From assembly GCA_014208095.1 (NCBI GenBank), contig JACHMT010000001.1:1364001-1428000 (forward strand): a stretch of DNA of 64,000 nt, read 5' to 3'. The notes under the pieces are model-generated. The model was not told where the DNA came from, did not search any database, and saw only the letters and a program-made list of their open reading frames with translations. Source of the stretch: Actinospineispora eucalypti. Its GTDB lineage: Bacteria > Actinomycetota > Actinomycetes > Mycobacteriales > Pseudonocardiaceae. Position numbers and translations under genes: made by a program. Positions 1-8,121 of this stretch are shown here, piece after piece. Positions within the stretch are counted from its first letter, which is position 1, and every line of letters starts with the position of its first letter.

Positions 1-1
1 G

Positions 2-799
2 CCGCACGCCCTCACCGCCCGGGTCACCGACCTGGTGATGCCCATCGGCAAGGGCCAGCGGGCGCTGATCGTGGCCCCGCCCAAGGCGGGCAAGACCTCG
101 GTGCTGCGCGCCTTCGCGCACGGCATCGCCAAGAACCACCCGGAGTGCCACCTGATGATGGTGCTGGTCGGCGAGCGGCCCGAGGAGGTCACCGACCTCA
201 CCCGGGGCGTGCCCGCCGAGGTGGCGGCGGCGACCTTCGACCTGCCGCCCAAGTCCCACACCGCGGTGGCCGAGCTGGCCGTCGAGCGGGCCAAGCGGCT
301 GGTCGAACAGGGCCGGGACGTGGTGGTCCTGCTGGACTCGCTGACCCGGCTGGGCCGGGCCTACAACCTGGCCGCGCCCGCCTCGGGGCGCATCCTCAGC
401 GGCGGGGTGGACGCTTCGGCGCTGACCCCGCCGAAGCGGTTCCTGGGCGCCGCGCGCAACATCGAGAACGGCGGATCGCTGACCATCCTGGCCTCCGCAC
501 TGGTGGAGACCGGTTCGCTGGGCGACACGGTGATTTTCGAGGAGTACAAGGGCACCGGCAACGCCGAGCTGCGGCTGGACCGGGCCAGCGCCAACCGGCG
601 GGTCTTCCCGGCCGTGGACATCGCCCAGTCCGGCACCCGCCGCGACGATCTGCTGCTGGACCCGGCCGAGGCGGCCGCCATCGCAACGCTGCGCCGCGCG
701 CTGCACAGCCGGGAGCCCGGCCAGGCACTGGACGCCCTGCTGGACGGCTTGCGCAAGACGCAGTCGAACGCCGAGTTCCTTGTTCAGCTGAAGTCGTAG
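2..799 (+). CDS. rho: Transcription termination factor Rho, C-terminal ATPase part (5' end outside window), divergent copy
   Basis: Rho is the hexameric RNA-dependent ATPase/helicase that ends transcription. The frame is open from base 2, so the N-terminal RNA-binding part lies upstream. The visible ~265 residues carry the Walker A motif APPKAGKT, the ERPEE segment, the LLDSLTRLGRAYN Walker B region, the SGGVDASAL Q-loop region and the EEYKGTGN R-loop. The family usually has VDERPEEVTDMQRSVKGEV; here the stretch reads VGERPEEVTDLTRGVPAEV, so the Asp before ERPEE is Gly and the Met-Gln after EVTD is Leu-Thr. The following FDEP-type segment is also changed to FDLPPKSH. These changes suggest a divergent or second Rho rather than the housekeeping copy, but that cannot be decided from one gene. 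It ends 10 nt before htpG in the same direction. Confidence 0.93.
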   Translation, partial: PHALTARVTDLVMPIGKGQRALIVAPPKAGKTSVLRAFAHGIAKNHPECHLMMVLVGERPEEVTDLTRGVPAEVAAATFDLPPKSHTAVAELAVERAKRLVEQGRDVVVLLDSLTRLGRAYNLAAPASGRILSGGVDASALTPPKRFLGAARNIENGGSLTILASALVETGSLGDTVIFEEYKGTGNAELRLDRASANRRVFPAVDIAQSGTRRDDLLLDPAEAAAIATLRRALHSREPGQALDALLDGLRKTQSNAEFLVQLKS

Positions 800-809
800 G
801 ATCTCCGCC

Positions 810-2660
810 GTGAGTACGGCGACCGAAACCCGTGAGTTCCAGACCGAGGCCCGCGAACTGCTGCGGCTGATGGTGCATTCGATCTACTCGAACAAGGACA
901 TCTTCCTGCGCGAGCTGATCTCCAACGCGTCGGACGCGCTGGACAAGCTGCGCCTGGAGGCCTACCGGGACAAGGATCTCGAGGTCGACCAGGCCGGGCT
1001 GCGCATCGAGCTGGAGGCCGACGCCCAGGCGCGGACCCTCACCGTCCGGGACAACGGCATCGGGATGACCCGCGACGAGGTGGTCGGCCTGATCGGCACC
1101 ATCGCCAAGTCCGGCACCGCCGAGTACCTGCGCAAGCTCAAGGAAGCCCAGAACACCCAGGACGCCGAGCTGATCGGCCAGTTCGGTGTGGGCTTCTACA
1201 GCAGCTTCATGGTCGCGGACAAGGTCACCCTGACCACCCGCCGCGCCGGTGCGGACGCCGGCGTTCGTTGGGAGTCCGCCGGTGAGGGCACCTACACCAT
1301 CGAGGACGCGCCGGATGCGCCGCGCGGCACCGAGGTCCGGCTGCACCTGAAGCCGGTGGACGCCGAGGACCACCTTTACGACTACAGCGAGCCGGCCAAG
1401 ATCAAGGAGATCGTCAAGCGGTACTCCGACTTCATCACCTGGCCGATCCAGCTGGACGGGGAGACGGTCAACTCCCGCAAGGCGCTCTGGGCGCGGTCCC
1501 GCGACGACGTCGGCGAGGAGGAGTACGCCGAGTTCTACCGGCACATCAGCCACGACTGGACCGATCCGCTGGAGACGATCCGGCTGCAGGCCGAGGGCAC
1601 GTTCGAGTACCAGGCGCTGCTGTTCATCCCGGCGCGGGCTCCGCTGGACCTGTTCATGCGGGATGCGAAGGCCGGCGTGCAGCTCTACGTCAAGCGCGTG
1701 TTCATCATGGACGACTGCGACGCGCTGATGCCGGAGTACCTGCGGTTCGTCAAGGGCGTGGTCGACGCGGCGGACCTCTCGCTGAACGTGTCGCGGGAGA
1801 TCCTGCAGCAGGACCGGCAGATCCAGCTGATCCGCCGCCGGCTGGTCAAGAAGGTGCTCGCCACGGTGAAGACCATGCTGGCCGAGGAACCCGACAAGTA
1901 CGCCACCTTCTGGGGCCAGTTCGCCCGGCCGATGAAGGAGGGCCTGCTCGCCGACCAGGAGAACCAGGCGCAGATCCTGGAGATCTGCTCGTTCGCCAGC
2001 ACCCACGACGCCGAGCGGCCGACCACGCTGGCCGACTACGCGAGCCGGATGAAGGACGGCCAGGAGCACATCTACTACCTCACCGGCGAGACCCGGGCGG
2101 CCATGGAGAACTCCCCGCACATGGAGGCGTTCCGGGCCAAGGGGTTCGAGGTGCTGCTGCTGGACGACCCGATCGACGGCATGTGGGTGGAGGCGGTCCC
2201 CGAGTTCGGGGGCAAGCCGTTCCAGTCCATCGCCAAGGGCCAGGTGGACCTGGACTCCGAGGAGGAGAAGCGGGCGGCCCAGGGGCGCGAGGAGGAGTTC
2301 GCCGGGTTGCTGGCCTGGCTCACCGAGACCCTGGGCGAGCAGGTGAAGCAGGTGCGGCTGTCGTCCCGGCTGACCACCTCGGCGGCCTGCATCGTGAGCG
2401 ACAGCCACGATCTCACGCCCACCCTGGAGAAGATCTACCGCGCGTCCGGCCAGGACCTGCCGCCGATCAAGCGCATCCTGGAGCTGAACCCCGGCCATCC
2501 ACTGGTCGCCGGGCTGCGCACCGCGCAGGCCGAGGGCCGGGGCGACGCGGAGGCGGCCGAGCTGCTCTACTCGCTGGCGCTGCTGGCCGAGGGCGGCGAG
2601 CTGGCCGACCCGGCGCGGTTCGTCAAGCTGGTCACATCGCGGCTGGAGCAGGGTCTCTGA
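810..2660 (+). CDS. htpG: Molecular chaperone HtpG (Hsp90 family)
   Basis: ATP-dependent cytosolic chaperone of the Hsp90 family, 616 residues, the normal bacterial length. The N-terminal GHKL ATPase domain shows ELISNASDALDKLR (Asn and Asp of the ATP site), DNGIGM and GQFGVGFYSSFMVAD. The middle domain contains the conserved segment LNVSREILQQ. A C-terminal dimerisation domain follows and there is no Hsp90 charged linker, as usual in bacteria. The GTG start at 810 lies 10 nt after the rho stop, so the two may share a transcript. The last 29 bp overlap the 3' end of the convergent P1-type peptidase gene. Confidence 0.97.
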   Translation: MSTATETREFQTEARELLRLMVHSIYSNKDIFLRELISNASDALDKLRLEAYRDKDLEVDQAGLRIELEADAQARTLTVRDNGIGMTRDEVVGLIGTIAKSGTAEYLRKLKEAQNTQDAELIGQFGVGFYSSFMVADKVTLTTRRAGADAGVRWESAGEGTYTIEDAPDAPRGTEVRLHLKPVDAEDHLYDYSEPAKIKEIVKRYSDFITWPIQLDGETVNSRKALWARSRDDVGEEEYAEFYRHISHDWTDPLETIRLQAEGTFEYQALLFIPARAPLDLFMRDAKAGVQLYVKRVFIMDDCDALMPEYLRFVKGVVDAADLSLNVSREILQQDRQIQLIRRRLVKKVLATVKTMLAEEPDKYATFWGQFARPMKEGLLADQENQAQILEICSFASTHDAERPTTLADYASRMKDGQEHIYYLTGETRAAMENSPHMEAFRAKGFEVLLLDDPIDGMWVEAVPEFGGKPFQSIAKGQVDLDSEEEKRAAQGREEEFAGLLAWLTETLGEQVKQVRLSSRLTTSAACIVSDSHDLTPTLEKIYRASGQDLPPIKRILELNPGHPLVAGLRTAQAEGRGDAEAAELLYSLALLAEGGELADPARFVKLVTSRLEQGL

Positions 2661-3729
2661 GCAGCGCCAACACCCGGTCCACCGGCATCGCGGGGGAGCG
2701 GTGGCCGGCCCGGCCGACCATGGTCTCGCCGGCCACCAGCACGTTCACCACGGCCTCCTCCACCGCTTCCGCCACGGCGGCGTGGAACGGGTCCAGGTTG
2801 GGCCAGGGCACGAACCGCAGGCTCTCGTAGGCCTGGGTGCGGGCCGACTCGCTGGGCCAGGCGCTGGTGAGTGCGCCCGGGTTGGCGGTGGAGAAGGCCA
2901 GGAACAGGTCGCCGGAGAAGTGCGAGCCGGTGGTGCCGGTGCGGGCCAGGCCGAACGGCACCCGCCGGGCCAGCGCCTTGCACTGCCCGGGCAGCAGCGG
3001 GGCGTCGGTGCCGACCACCGCGATCACCGAGCCGGCGCCCGGCGGCATGTGGCCGGCTTCCTGCGGGTTGTCGTCCGCCAGGTGCCGGCCCAGTGGCACG
3101 CCGGCGATGCTCAGCTCGCGCCGGGACCCGAAATTGGCCTGTACGAACGCGCCGACGGTGAACGTGTCGTCCCCGTAGCGCACCCGCCGGGAGGCGGTGC
3201 CGCTGCCGCCCTTGAACGCGTAGCAGGTCATCCCGGTGCCGCCGCCGACCGAGCCCTCGGCGACCGGGCCGCCGGCGGCGGTGTCGATCGCGTGGTGCGC
3301 GTGTTCGGCGCGCACGGCGGCTGAGTTGATGTCGTTGAGGTAGCCGTCGAAGGTCTCCGCGACCACGGGAAGCAGCCACCGCCGGGCCAGCTCCGGCCGG
3401 TGCGCGGCCACCCAGTCGACCACCGCCCGGTGGCAGGTGCCCACGGCGTGCGTGTTGGTGATGAGCACCGGCAGCGTGAGCGCGCCGGTCTCCTCCACCC
3501 AGGCGGTGCCGGTCATCTCGCCGTTGCCGTTCAGTGAGAACCAGCCGGCGGCACAGGGCTGCTCGATGTCCTCGCGGCCCCGGGGCAGGATCGCGGTCAC
3601 GCCGGTGCGCACCTCGCCGTCGGAGAGCGTGGTGTAGCCGATGCGGACGCCGGGCACGTCGGTCAGCGCGTTGTGCCGGCCGGGTTCGCCGTCGAAGCGG
3701 ATGCCCAGCTCGCGCGCCCTGGGTTTCAT
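2632..3729 (-). CDS. P1 family peptidase (S58, DmpA/beta-aminopeptidase type)
   Basis: Member of the DmpA/BapA family of self-cleaving N-terminal nucleophile aminopeptidases, which remove D- or beta-amino acids from short peptides. The 365-residue protein has the expected length. Family landmarks are NALTDVPGVRIGYTT near the N terminus, VGGGTGMTCYAFKGG at about 161-175 and SVIAVVGTDAPLLPGQ at about 234. The Ser at ~234 (Gly-Ser junction) is the expected autocleavage site and catalytic nucleophile. There is no signal peptide, so it is probably cytosolic. Its ATG overlaps the stop of the upstream tetR gene (ATGA), making a two-gene operon, and its 3' end overlaps htpG. The divergent amino-acid permease suggests a joint role in peptide or amino-acid use, possibly under TetR control; the substrate is unknown. 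Confidence 0.9.
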   Translation of the reverse strand: MKPRARELGIRFDGEPGRHNALTDVPGVRIGYTTLSDGEVRTGVTAILPRGREDIEQPCAAGWFSLNGNGEMTGTAWVEETGALTLPVLITNTHAVGTCHRAVVDWVAAHRPELARRWLLPVVAETFDGYLNDINSAAVRAEHAHHAIDTAAGGPVAEGSVGGGTGMTCYAFKGGSGTASRRVRYGDDTFTVGAFVQANFGSRRELSIAGVPLGRHLADDNPQEAGHMPPGAGSVIAVVGTDAPLLPGQCKALARRVPFGLARTGTTGSHFSGDLFLAFSTANPGALTSAWPSESARTQAYESLRFVPWPNLDPFHAAVAEAVEEAVVNVLVAGETMVGRAGHRSPAMPVDRVLALLRDPAPAAM

Positions 3730-4367
3730 CTCTTGGCCTCCTGGTGCAGGTCGGCGCCGGTCGCGGCGGACGCGTAGCTGATCAGCATGCGGGTGGCGGT
3801 GGCCGCGTCGAACGGGGTGACCGCCTGCATCAGGTGCAGGCCGGCGCCGTCCTCCAGCAGCACCAGGTTGCGGGCCACCGTGGTCGGGTCGTCGGCCAGC
3901 GTGAACACTCCGAGCGCGGCGCCGGCCTCCAGGATGCCCACGTACAGCGTCACCTGCCGCTGGAACAGGTCGATGTGCCGGGCCGCGTACGCCGGGTCCC
4001 GCCGGGCCACCGTGCCCAGCTCGTAGAGCAGCCGGCACAGCTCGTCGTCCTCGCCGGTGGGCAGGCCGGAGTTGATCATTGCGAGCAGCCTGGTGCGCGG
4101 GTCGGCCGGGCCGGCGGTCACCTCGGCGCGGGCCGCGCAGAACCGCTCCACCGCCTGGTCCTGCACCTCGCGGAGCAGCTCGGTCAGCTCGGCGAAGTAG
4201 TAGAGCACCGACGCCGGGGCCAACTCGGCCCGGCGCGCCACGTCGGTCAGCCGCAGGCCGAGCACGCCCTGCTCCACCACGATCCGCCGGGCCACCTCGA
4301 CCAGCTGAGCCCGGCGCCGCTCTTGTCTCTTCGGTCGCGCCACGCACTCGAGTATCTCGAAGGCCAT
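3726..4367 (-). CDS. TetR family transcriptional regulator
   Basis: DNA-binding regulator of 213 residues. The N-terminal helix-turn-helix is visible as LRLTDVARRAELAPASVLYYF at about 39-59, a typical TetR recognition region, followed by an all-helical ligand-binding and dimerisation domain. It is translationally coupled to the P1 peptidase gene downstream and diverges from the APC permease, so both are the likely targets. The 86-bp divergent intergenic region carries a promoter and an inverted repeat. The start could be the ATG at 4367 or the GTG at 4343; the shorter form still contains the whole DNA-binding domain. Confidence 0.92.
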   Translation of the reverse strand: MAFEILECVARPKRQERRRAQLVEVARRIVVEQGVLGLRLTDVARRAELAPASVLYYFAELTELLREVQDQAVERFCAARAEVTAGPADPRTRLLAMINSGLPTGEDDELCRLLYELGTVARRDPAYAARHIDLFQRQVTLYVGILEAGAALGVFTLADDPTTVARNLVLLEDGAGLHLMQAVTPFDAATATRMLISYASAATGADLHQEAKR

Positions 4368-4382
4368 TTGGAGTTTGCAACG

Positions 4383-4447
4383 AACCTTGACTAAATCGGC
4401 TTCGAGTTCTTCAATCTTCTTTCGAAGAATCCCCTTCGGAGGGAGGC
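4383..4447 (+). promoter_or_regulatory. Divergent promoter/operator between tetR and APC permease
   Basis: A -35-like TTGACT (4387-4392) is followed after 17 nt by TTCAAT (4410-4415), a plausible promoter for the permease. Inverted half sites CTTCGA (4400-4405) and TCGAAG (4422-4427) bracket the -10 element. A second short inverted repeat, TTCTT-TCG-AAGAA, lies at 4417-4429. This is where the neighbouring TetR protein would be expected to bind; the assignment is inferred from position. A strong GGAGGGAGG ribosome site precedes the GTG start at 4454. Confidence 0.5.
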
Positions 4448-4453
4448 GACGAC

Positions 4454-5869
4454 GTGGTTGCTGAGGAGAGCGGTTCGCCCCGCCGGCTGCACCGGGGCCT
4501 GCTGGTGCTGGGCACGCTGTTGATCACTTTGTCGGCGATCACGCCGGCTTCGTCGGTCTTCATCATCGCCCCGGGGGTGATGGCCACCGCCGGCACCGGC
4601 GCGGTGGCCAGCTTCCTGGCCGCCGGGGTGGTGGGGATCTTCATGGCGTTCGTCTATGCCGAGCTCTCCTCGGCCTTCCCGCTGACCGGCGGCGAGTACG
4701 CCATCGTCGGCCGCACCCTGGGCCGGCTGCCCGGGTTCATGATCATGATTCTGATCGGCTTCACCAACCTGCTCATCCTGGCGGTGATCGCGCTGGGCGT
4801 GGGCATCTACCTGGGCGTGGTCTTCCCCGGGCTGCCGGCCGCACCGGTGGCGGCGGTGACCTGCCTGCTGGCCGCCGCGTTCGCCGTACTGGACATCAAG
4901 TTCAACGCCGTGCTCACCGGCATCTTTTTGGCCATCGAGATGCTGGCACTGGCCGCCGTGTGCGTGCTGGGGTTCGGGAATGCGCACCGGTCGGTCGGCG
5001 AGCTGCTCACCGCGCCGGTGGTGGCGGGCACCGGCGGCGGCCTGAGCCCCGCCAGCCTGGGCGTGATCGTCACCGCCACGGCCGTCGCGATCTTCGCCTA
5101 CAACGGCTACGGCGGCGCGGTGTACTTCGGCGAGGAGACCGAGAACGCCAGCCGCAACATCGCCCGGGCCATCCTGTGGGCGCTGGGCATCACCGTGGCG
5201 GTGGAGCTGATCCCGGTGACTGCGGTGCTGGTCGGCGCGCCGGACCTGGGCGAGCTGTTCGGCGCGCCCAACATGATGGCGCACTTCCTGGACTCGGTGG
5301 GCGGGCCGACGCTGAGCACGCTGGTCAGCCTGGGCATCGCGGTGGCCATCGTCAACGCGGTGCTGGCCATCCTGCTGATGGTGGCCCGGATGCTGTTCAG
5401 CTCCGGCCGCGACCAGGCCTGGCCGGCGCCGATGAGCGCCGGGCTGCGCGCGCTGCACCCCCGGTTCGGCACCCCGTGGGTGGCCACCCTGGTCGCCGGG
5501 GCGATCGCCGCCGCCGTCTGCTTCCTGGACGAGAAGCTGCTGCTGGTGCTCACCGGGACCGCACTGGTGGTGGTCTACTTCGTGCTCTGCGTGGCGGCGC
5601 TGAACGGCCGGCGCACCGGCAGCACCGCCCACGGGTCCTACCGGATGCCGCTGTTCCCGCTGCCGCCCCTGCTGGCCATGGCCGCGCTGGCCTACGTCGG
5701 CTACGTGAGTGCCACCGACCCGGAGATCGGCCGGCCCAGCCTGATCGTCACGGCGGTGGTGCTGGTGGTGGCGGCCGCGTACTACCTGCTGTGGGTGCGC
5801 CGGCGGGGCGGCTGGGTGATGCGCGACGGCTCATCGGACGAGTCGACGAGCCGGGCGACGACTACTTGA
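4454..5869 (+). CDS. APC family amino-acid/polyamine permease
   Basis: Integral membrane transporter of 471 residues with about 12 hydrophobic segments, typical of the amino acid-polyamine-organocation superfamily. The first segment region SAITPASSVFIIAPG and the GGEYAIVGRTLG motif after the second segment match the family. YNGYGGAVYFGEE at ~215-227 corresponds to the conserved loop around segment 6. The GTG start is chosen because a GGAGG run precedes it by 7 nt. It diverges from the tetR-peptidase pair and its last 8 bp overlap the convergent cyclase-family gene. The substrate cannot be read from the sequence; an amino acid released by the P1 peptidase is a reasonable guess. Confidence 0.88.
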   Translation: MVAEESGSPRRLHRGLLVLGTLLITLSAITPASSVFIIAPGVMATAGTGAVASFLAAGVVGIFMAFVYAELSSAFPLTGGEYAIVGRTLGRLPGFMIMILIGFTNLLILAVIALGVGIYLGVVFPGLPAAPVAAVTCLLAAAFAVLDIKFNAVLTGIFLAIEMLALAAVCVLGFGNAHRSVGELLTAPVVAGTGGGLSPASLGVIVTATAVAIFAYNGYGGAVYFGEETENASRNIARAILWALGITVAVELIPVTAVLVGAPDLGELFGAPNMMAHFLDSVGGPTLSTLVSLGIAVAIVNAVLAILLMVARMLFSSGRDQAWPAPMSAGLRALHPRFGTPWVATLVAGAIAAAVCFLDEKLLLVLTGTALVVVYFVLCVAALNGRRTGSTAHGSYRMPLFPLPPLLAMAALAYVGYVSATDPEIGRPSLIVTAVVLVVAAAYYLLWVRRRGGWVMRDGSSDESTSRATTT

Positions 5870-6809
5870 GGGCCAGGGCGTTCGCCGGCGAGCCGATGCC
5901 GCCGGGCGCATTCAGCGGTGCCGCCGTGACCAGGCACTCGTGCACCCCGGTCTCGGCGCAGTCGGCGGCCAGGCCGGCCAGCCACCACAGCTCGCCGATG
6001 GCCAGGCCGAGCTGGCCGATCAGCACGTGGTGCAGGAAGCCGAACGGCCACGCCTCGGCGGTGTCCTCCGGCGGCCACACCTCCAGAGCCGGGTTGTCCC
6101 CGGCGACCGCGCTCAGCTGGCTGTCCCACAGGTAGGCGGCGATCTCCGGGGTGTGCTCGACGCCCACCGCGGTGAGCGTCTCCCGGTTGGCCATGCGCCG
6201 CCGGGTGGCCCGGTCCTGCTCGGCGTACCAGGTCAGGAACCCGGTGTGCAGCAGCAGGATGTCCCCGGGCCGGTAGGTGATCCCGGCGGCCTCGCGGGCC
6301 CGTTCCAGGTCGGCCACGGTGAGCGCGGTGCTGGTGCCCGGGTGGTAGCCGCTGGGCGCGGTCGCCGCGATGTCCAGCAGCACGCCCCGGCCGGCGATGC
6401 CCCGCGCGCCCCAGTGCTCGATCGTGTTGCGCCGGCCGGTCTTGATCTCTTCGGTGGTCGCGCCGTTGTAGAACTCGCCGGGGCGGAAGGCCACGTGCCC
6501 GAGCGAGTCCCACTGGCTGGTGGCCTGCGGGTAGAAGTTGTCGTGCACGTCGTCCATGGTCCGGCCGGGCGTGGTCTCCAGGGTGGTGCGCCGGTCGGCA
6601 CCCCGGTTGAACATGGCCGGCGTGATCAGGTCCAGCGGCGCGTTCAGCGAGAACAGCGCCCCGCGCCGGACCAGCCCGGCCGCCGCCGCTATCCGCTCCG
6701 GCGTCTGCCGGTTGACCGTGCCCAGGCAGTCCCCGGCGCCGAACACCCCCCAGGCCGACCGCGCGCCCCCGTCAACCTCCGGCAACTCGTGATACCTCGG
6801 CGTGTCCAT
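5862..6809 (-). CDS. Cyclase family protein (kynurenine formamidase-like hydrolase)
   Basis: Predicted metal-dependent hydrolase of the cyclase/KynB superfamily, 315 residues. The histidine-rich metal-site region is visible as WDSLGHVAF and YNGATTEEI, although the classic HxGTHxDxP motif is replaced by the longer-family version. GDILLLHTGF and GVEHTPEIAAYLW match the later core motifs. Larger members of this group (about 310-330 residues) are common in actinomycetes and mostly lack an assigned substrate. The start is the ATG at 6809, which gives MDTPRYHELPE; the frame stays open further upstream but without family similarity. It is convergent with the permease, with an 8-bp overlap, and may have no functional link to it. 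Confidence 0.8.
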   Translation of the reverse strand: MDTPRYHELPEVDGGARSAWGVFGAGDCLGTVNRQTPERIAAAAGLVRRGALFSLNAPLDLITPAMFNRGADRRTTLETTPGRTMDDVHDNFYPQATSQWDSLGHVAFRPGEFYNGATTEEIKTGRRNTIEHWGARGIAGRGVLLDIAATAPSGYHPGTSTALTVADLERAREAAGITYRPGDILLLHTGFLTWYAEQDRATRRRMANRETLTAVGVEHTPEIAAYLWDSQLSAVAGDNPALEVWPPEDTAEAWPFGFLHHVLIGQLGLAIGELWWLAGLAADCAETGVHECLVTAAPLNAPGGIGSPANALALK

Positions 6810-7355
6810 CAGCACGGGCTGGCTGATCGGAGGCAACTGACTGTCTGGAAGGCGATCGTCATGGCGTGCCACGTCAAGATTCTCTACGACAATGCACCGC
6901 GCGGCCACGTCGAGATCGCCGCGAACAACGATCACCTCCGCCACGGGCGCCTTGACGCCCCGGCAGGCCTCTAGCTCTGCGTGGACATACGCAACGGCGG
7001 CTAATCGGAAATCACTTGTTGTGACAGTTGGGATGAAAGTGACGAATGGGATGTGCGCCAAGTCTGTCGAGACGTCGGGGGCGTTCCGTGGTTTGCGCCG
7101 GGAACGAAGACCGCGCCGAGTTCACCCTGAGAGACGTTCGATCTTGGAAAAAGGTCTCTGGCGATGAACTCGGCGTGGACTCGGCCGGCGAACCTGGATT
7201 AGCCGGGCCACCGTCCCACCAGGCCGACCTCGTCGCGCTTCGCGGTTCACCGGACCAGCCACGCGATCAGTGGGCGAAGAGGCCCGTGGGCCGCTAGAAA
7301 GCAGCGCGCCCCCGGCGCGCTGTGGCGGCCGGGGGCGCGTGCGTCGAGTTCCGCG
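6810..7355. other. 546-bp region without a convincing gene; contains a long inverted repeat
   Basis: No open frame here has codon use or similarity that I trust. The clearest structure is an inverted repeat with outer arms CGCCGAGTTCA (7114-7124) and TGAACTCGGCG (7165-7175) and inner arms AGAGAC (7130-7135) and GTCTCT (7154-7159). Together these could fold a 62-nt stem-loop. It may be a small mobile-element remnant or a terminator. The right end holds the terminator of the gene at 7356-7742. Confidence 0.5.
7305..7339 (-). terminator. Rho-independent-type terminator downstream of the SCO5389-like gene
   Basis: A perfect 12-bp GC stem (CGCGCCCCCGGC at 7305-7316, GCCGGGGGCGCG at 7328-7339) with an 11-nt loop lies 16 nt beyond the stop codon of the minus-strand gene. 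On the minus strand it is followed by a short T-containing run (GCTTTCT), which is weak but typical for high-GC actinomycetes. Confidence 0.65.
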
Positions 7356-7742
7356 CTAGCAGTTGATGAGTTCGGGCTTCTGGTTCAGGACCTGGGCGCG
7401 GGGGGTGATGAAGTCGGCGTACTCCTCACCGGCGTCCAGTGCGAAGAAGCCCACCTTGCAGCAGTTCTGGAAGGCCATCCGCACGCCGAAGTGGCGCTCC
7501 ACCGCGCCGCGCATCGCGTCGCTGCCCACCAGGCGGAACAGCTGGCCCCAGCTGGCCTCGTCCGGAGGCTCACTGTCGTTGAGCGCGACCCGCGCGCCGG
7601 GTTGGCCGATCTCGGCGCCGAGGCCGCTGACCACCGACCAGGCGTAGGGCAGTGAGTTCTGGATGCACTCGATGAAGTCGCTGTCCGAGATCGGCCCTTC
7701 CTGAGCGCGGGCGAGCAGGTCGGCTGGAACCTTGAGTGACAC
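7356..7742 (-). CDS. SCO5389-like conserved actinobacterial protein of unknown function
   Basis: A 128-residue soluble protein that I recognise as the small SCO5389-type family of streptomycetes and relatives. Shared features are an N-terminal VSLKVPADLL segment, the central SLPYAWSVVSGL, the RHFGVRMAFQNC motif and a C-terminal end in Q-LNQKPELINC. No enzymatic function is known to me. The start is taken as the GTG at 7742, preceded at 7 nt by a strong GGGGAGG site; the frame extends upstream to 7784 but that part lacks family similarity. It lies alone on the minus strand with its own terminator, divergent from the SbnB-like operon. Confidence 0.72.
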   Translation of the reverse strand: MSLKVPADLLARAQEGPISDSDFIECIQNSLPYAWSVVSGLGAEIGQPGARVALNDSEPPDEASWGQLFRLVGSDAMRGAVERHFGVRMAFQNCCKVGFFALDAGEEYADFITPRAQVLNQKPELINC

Positions 7743-8121
7743 CGTGATCCTCCCCGAGAGTGAGTAAAACTCCGAACTCAACACGCTACGTATCCCGTTG
7801 GGGCCGGGATAGACCCGTACAGGGGACTTCGATCAGATTCAAATATTCGCATATGTGCGGCCAAGATTGACTGCTAAGAGGTCTGGTCAAATCACAAAAG
7901 TGCATCTAGGGTGAGAGCCGCGCGCTGTATATGTGCGTGTCTTGGGCGCGATGACGCGCCCGCTCACCAGGTAGTTAGTAACAGTCGAGGGAATCCTGCG
8001 CGGTTTTGACGTCGTCTGATGGGGGTCGTATGCGCACATCACGATGCAATTAACGACGGCCTGTCGTAAAAACCGGTGGTTGAGTTCCCGGGCAATGAAC
8101 AATGTGAGGTAGGTCAGCAGA
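7743..8121. other. 379-bp divergent intergenic region upstream of the metallophore-type operon
   Basis: The region is more AT-rich than its surroundings. It holds a hairpin with 7-bp stems GGGCGCG (7944-7950) and CGCGCCC (7955-7961) around ATGA. An 8-codon open frame (7931-7954, MCVSWAR) ends with its TGA in the hairpin loop. The word ATATGTGCG occurs at 7851-7859 and 7929-7937, with an inverted CGCACAT at 8033-8039. I looked for a Zur-type box (TGAAAATNNNTTTTCA-like) and an iron box and found neither. Confidence 0.5.
7884..7912 (+). promoter_or_regulatory. Putative promoter of the SbnB-decarboxylase-SbnA-MATE operon
   Basis: TGGTCA (7884-7889) and TAGGGT (7907-7912) are separated by 17 nt. 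Transcription from here would give a leader of about 200 nt before the ATG at 8122, containing the GGGCGCG-ATGA-CGCGCCC hairpin. The -35 match is only 4 of 6, so other promoters nearer the gene are possible. Confidence 0.35.

Noticed and set aside
6810..7355. Insertion sequence remnant
   Set aside because: A nested dyad is present, but no transposase fragment or target duplication could be identified.
7785..8121. Zur, IdeR/DmdR or Nur box before the metallophore-type operon
   Set aside because: No stretch matches the known consensus forms well enough by eye; a matrix scan would be needed before claiming one.
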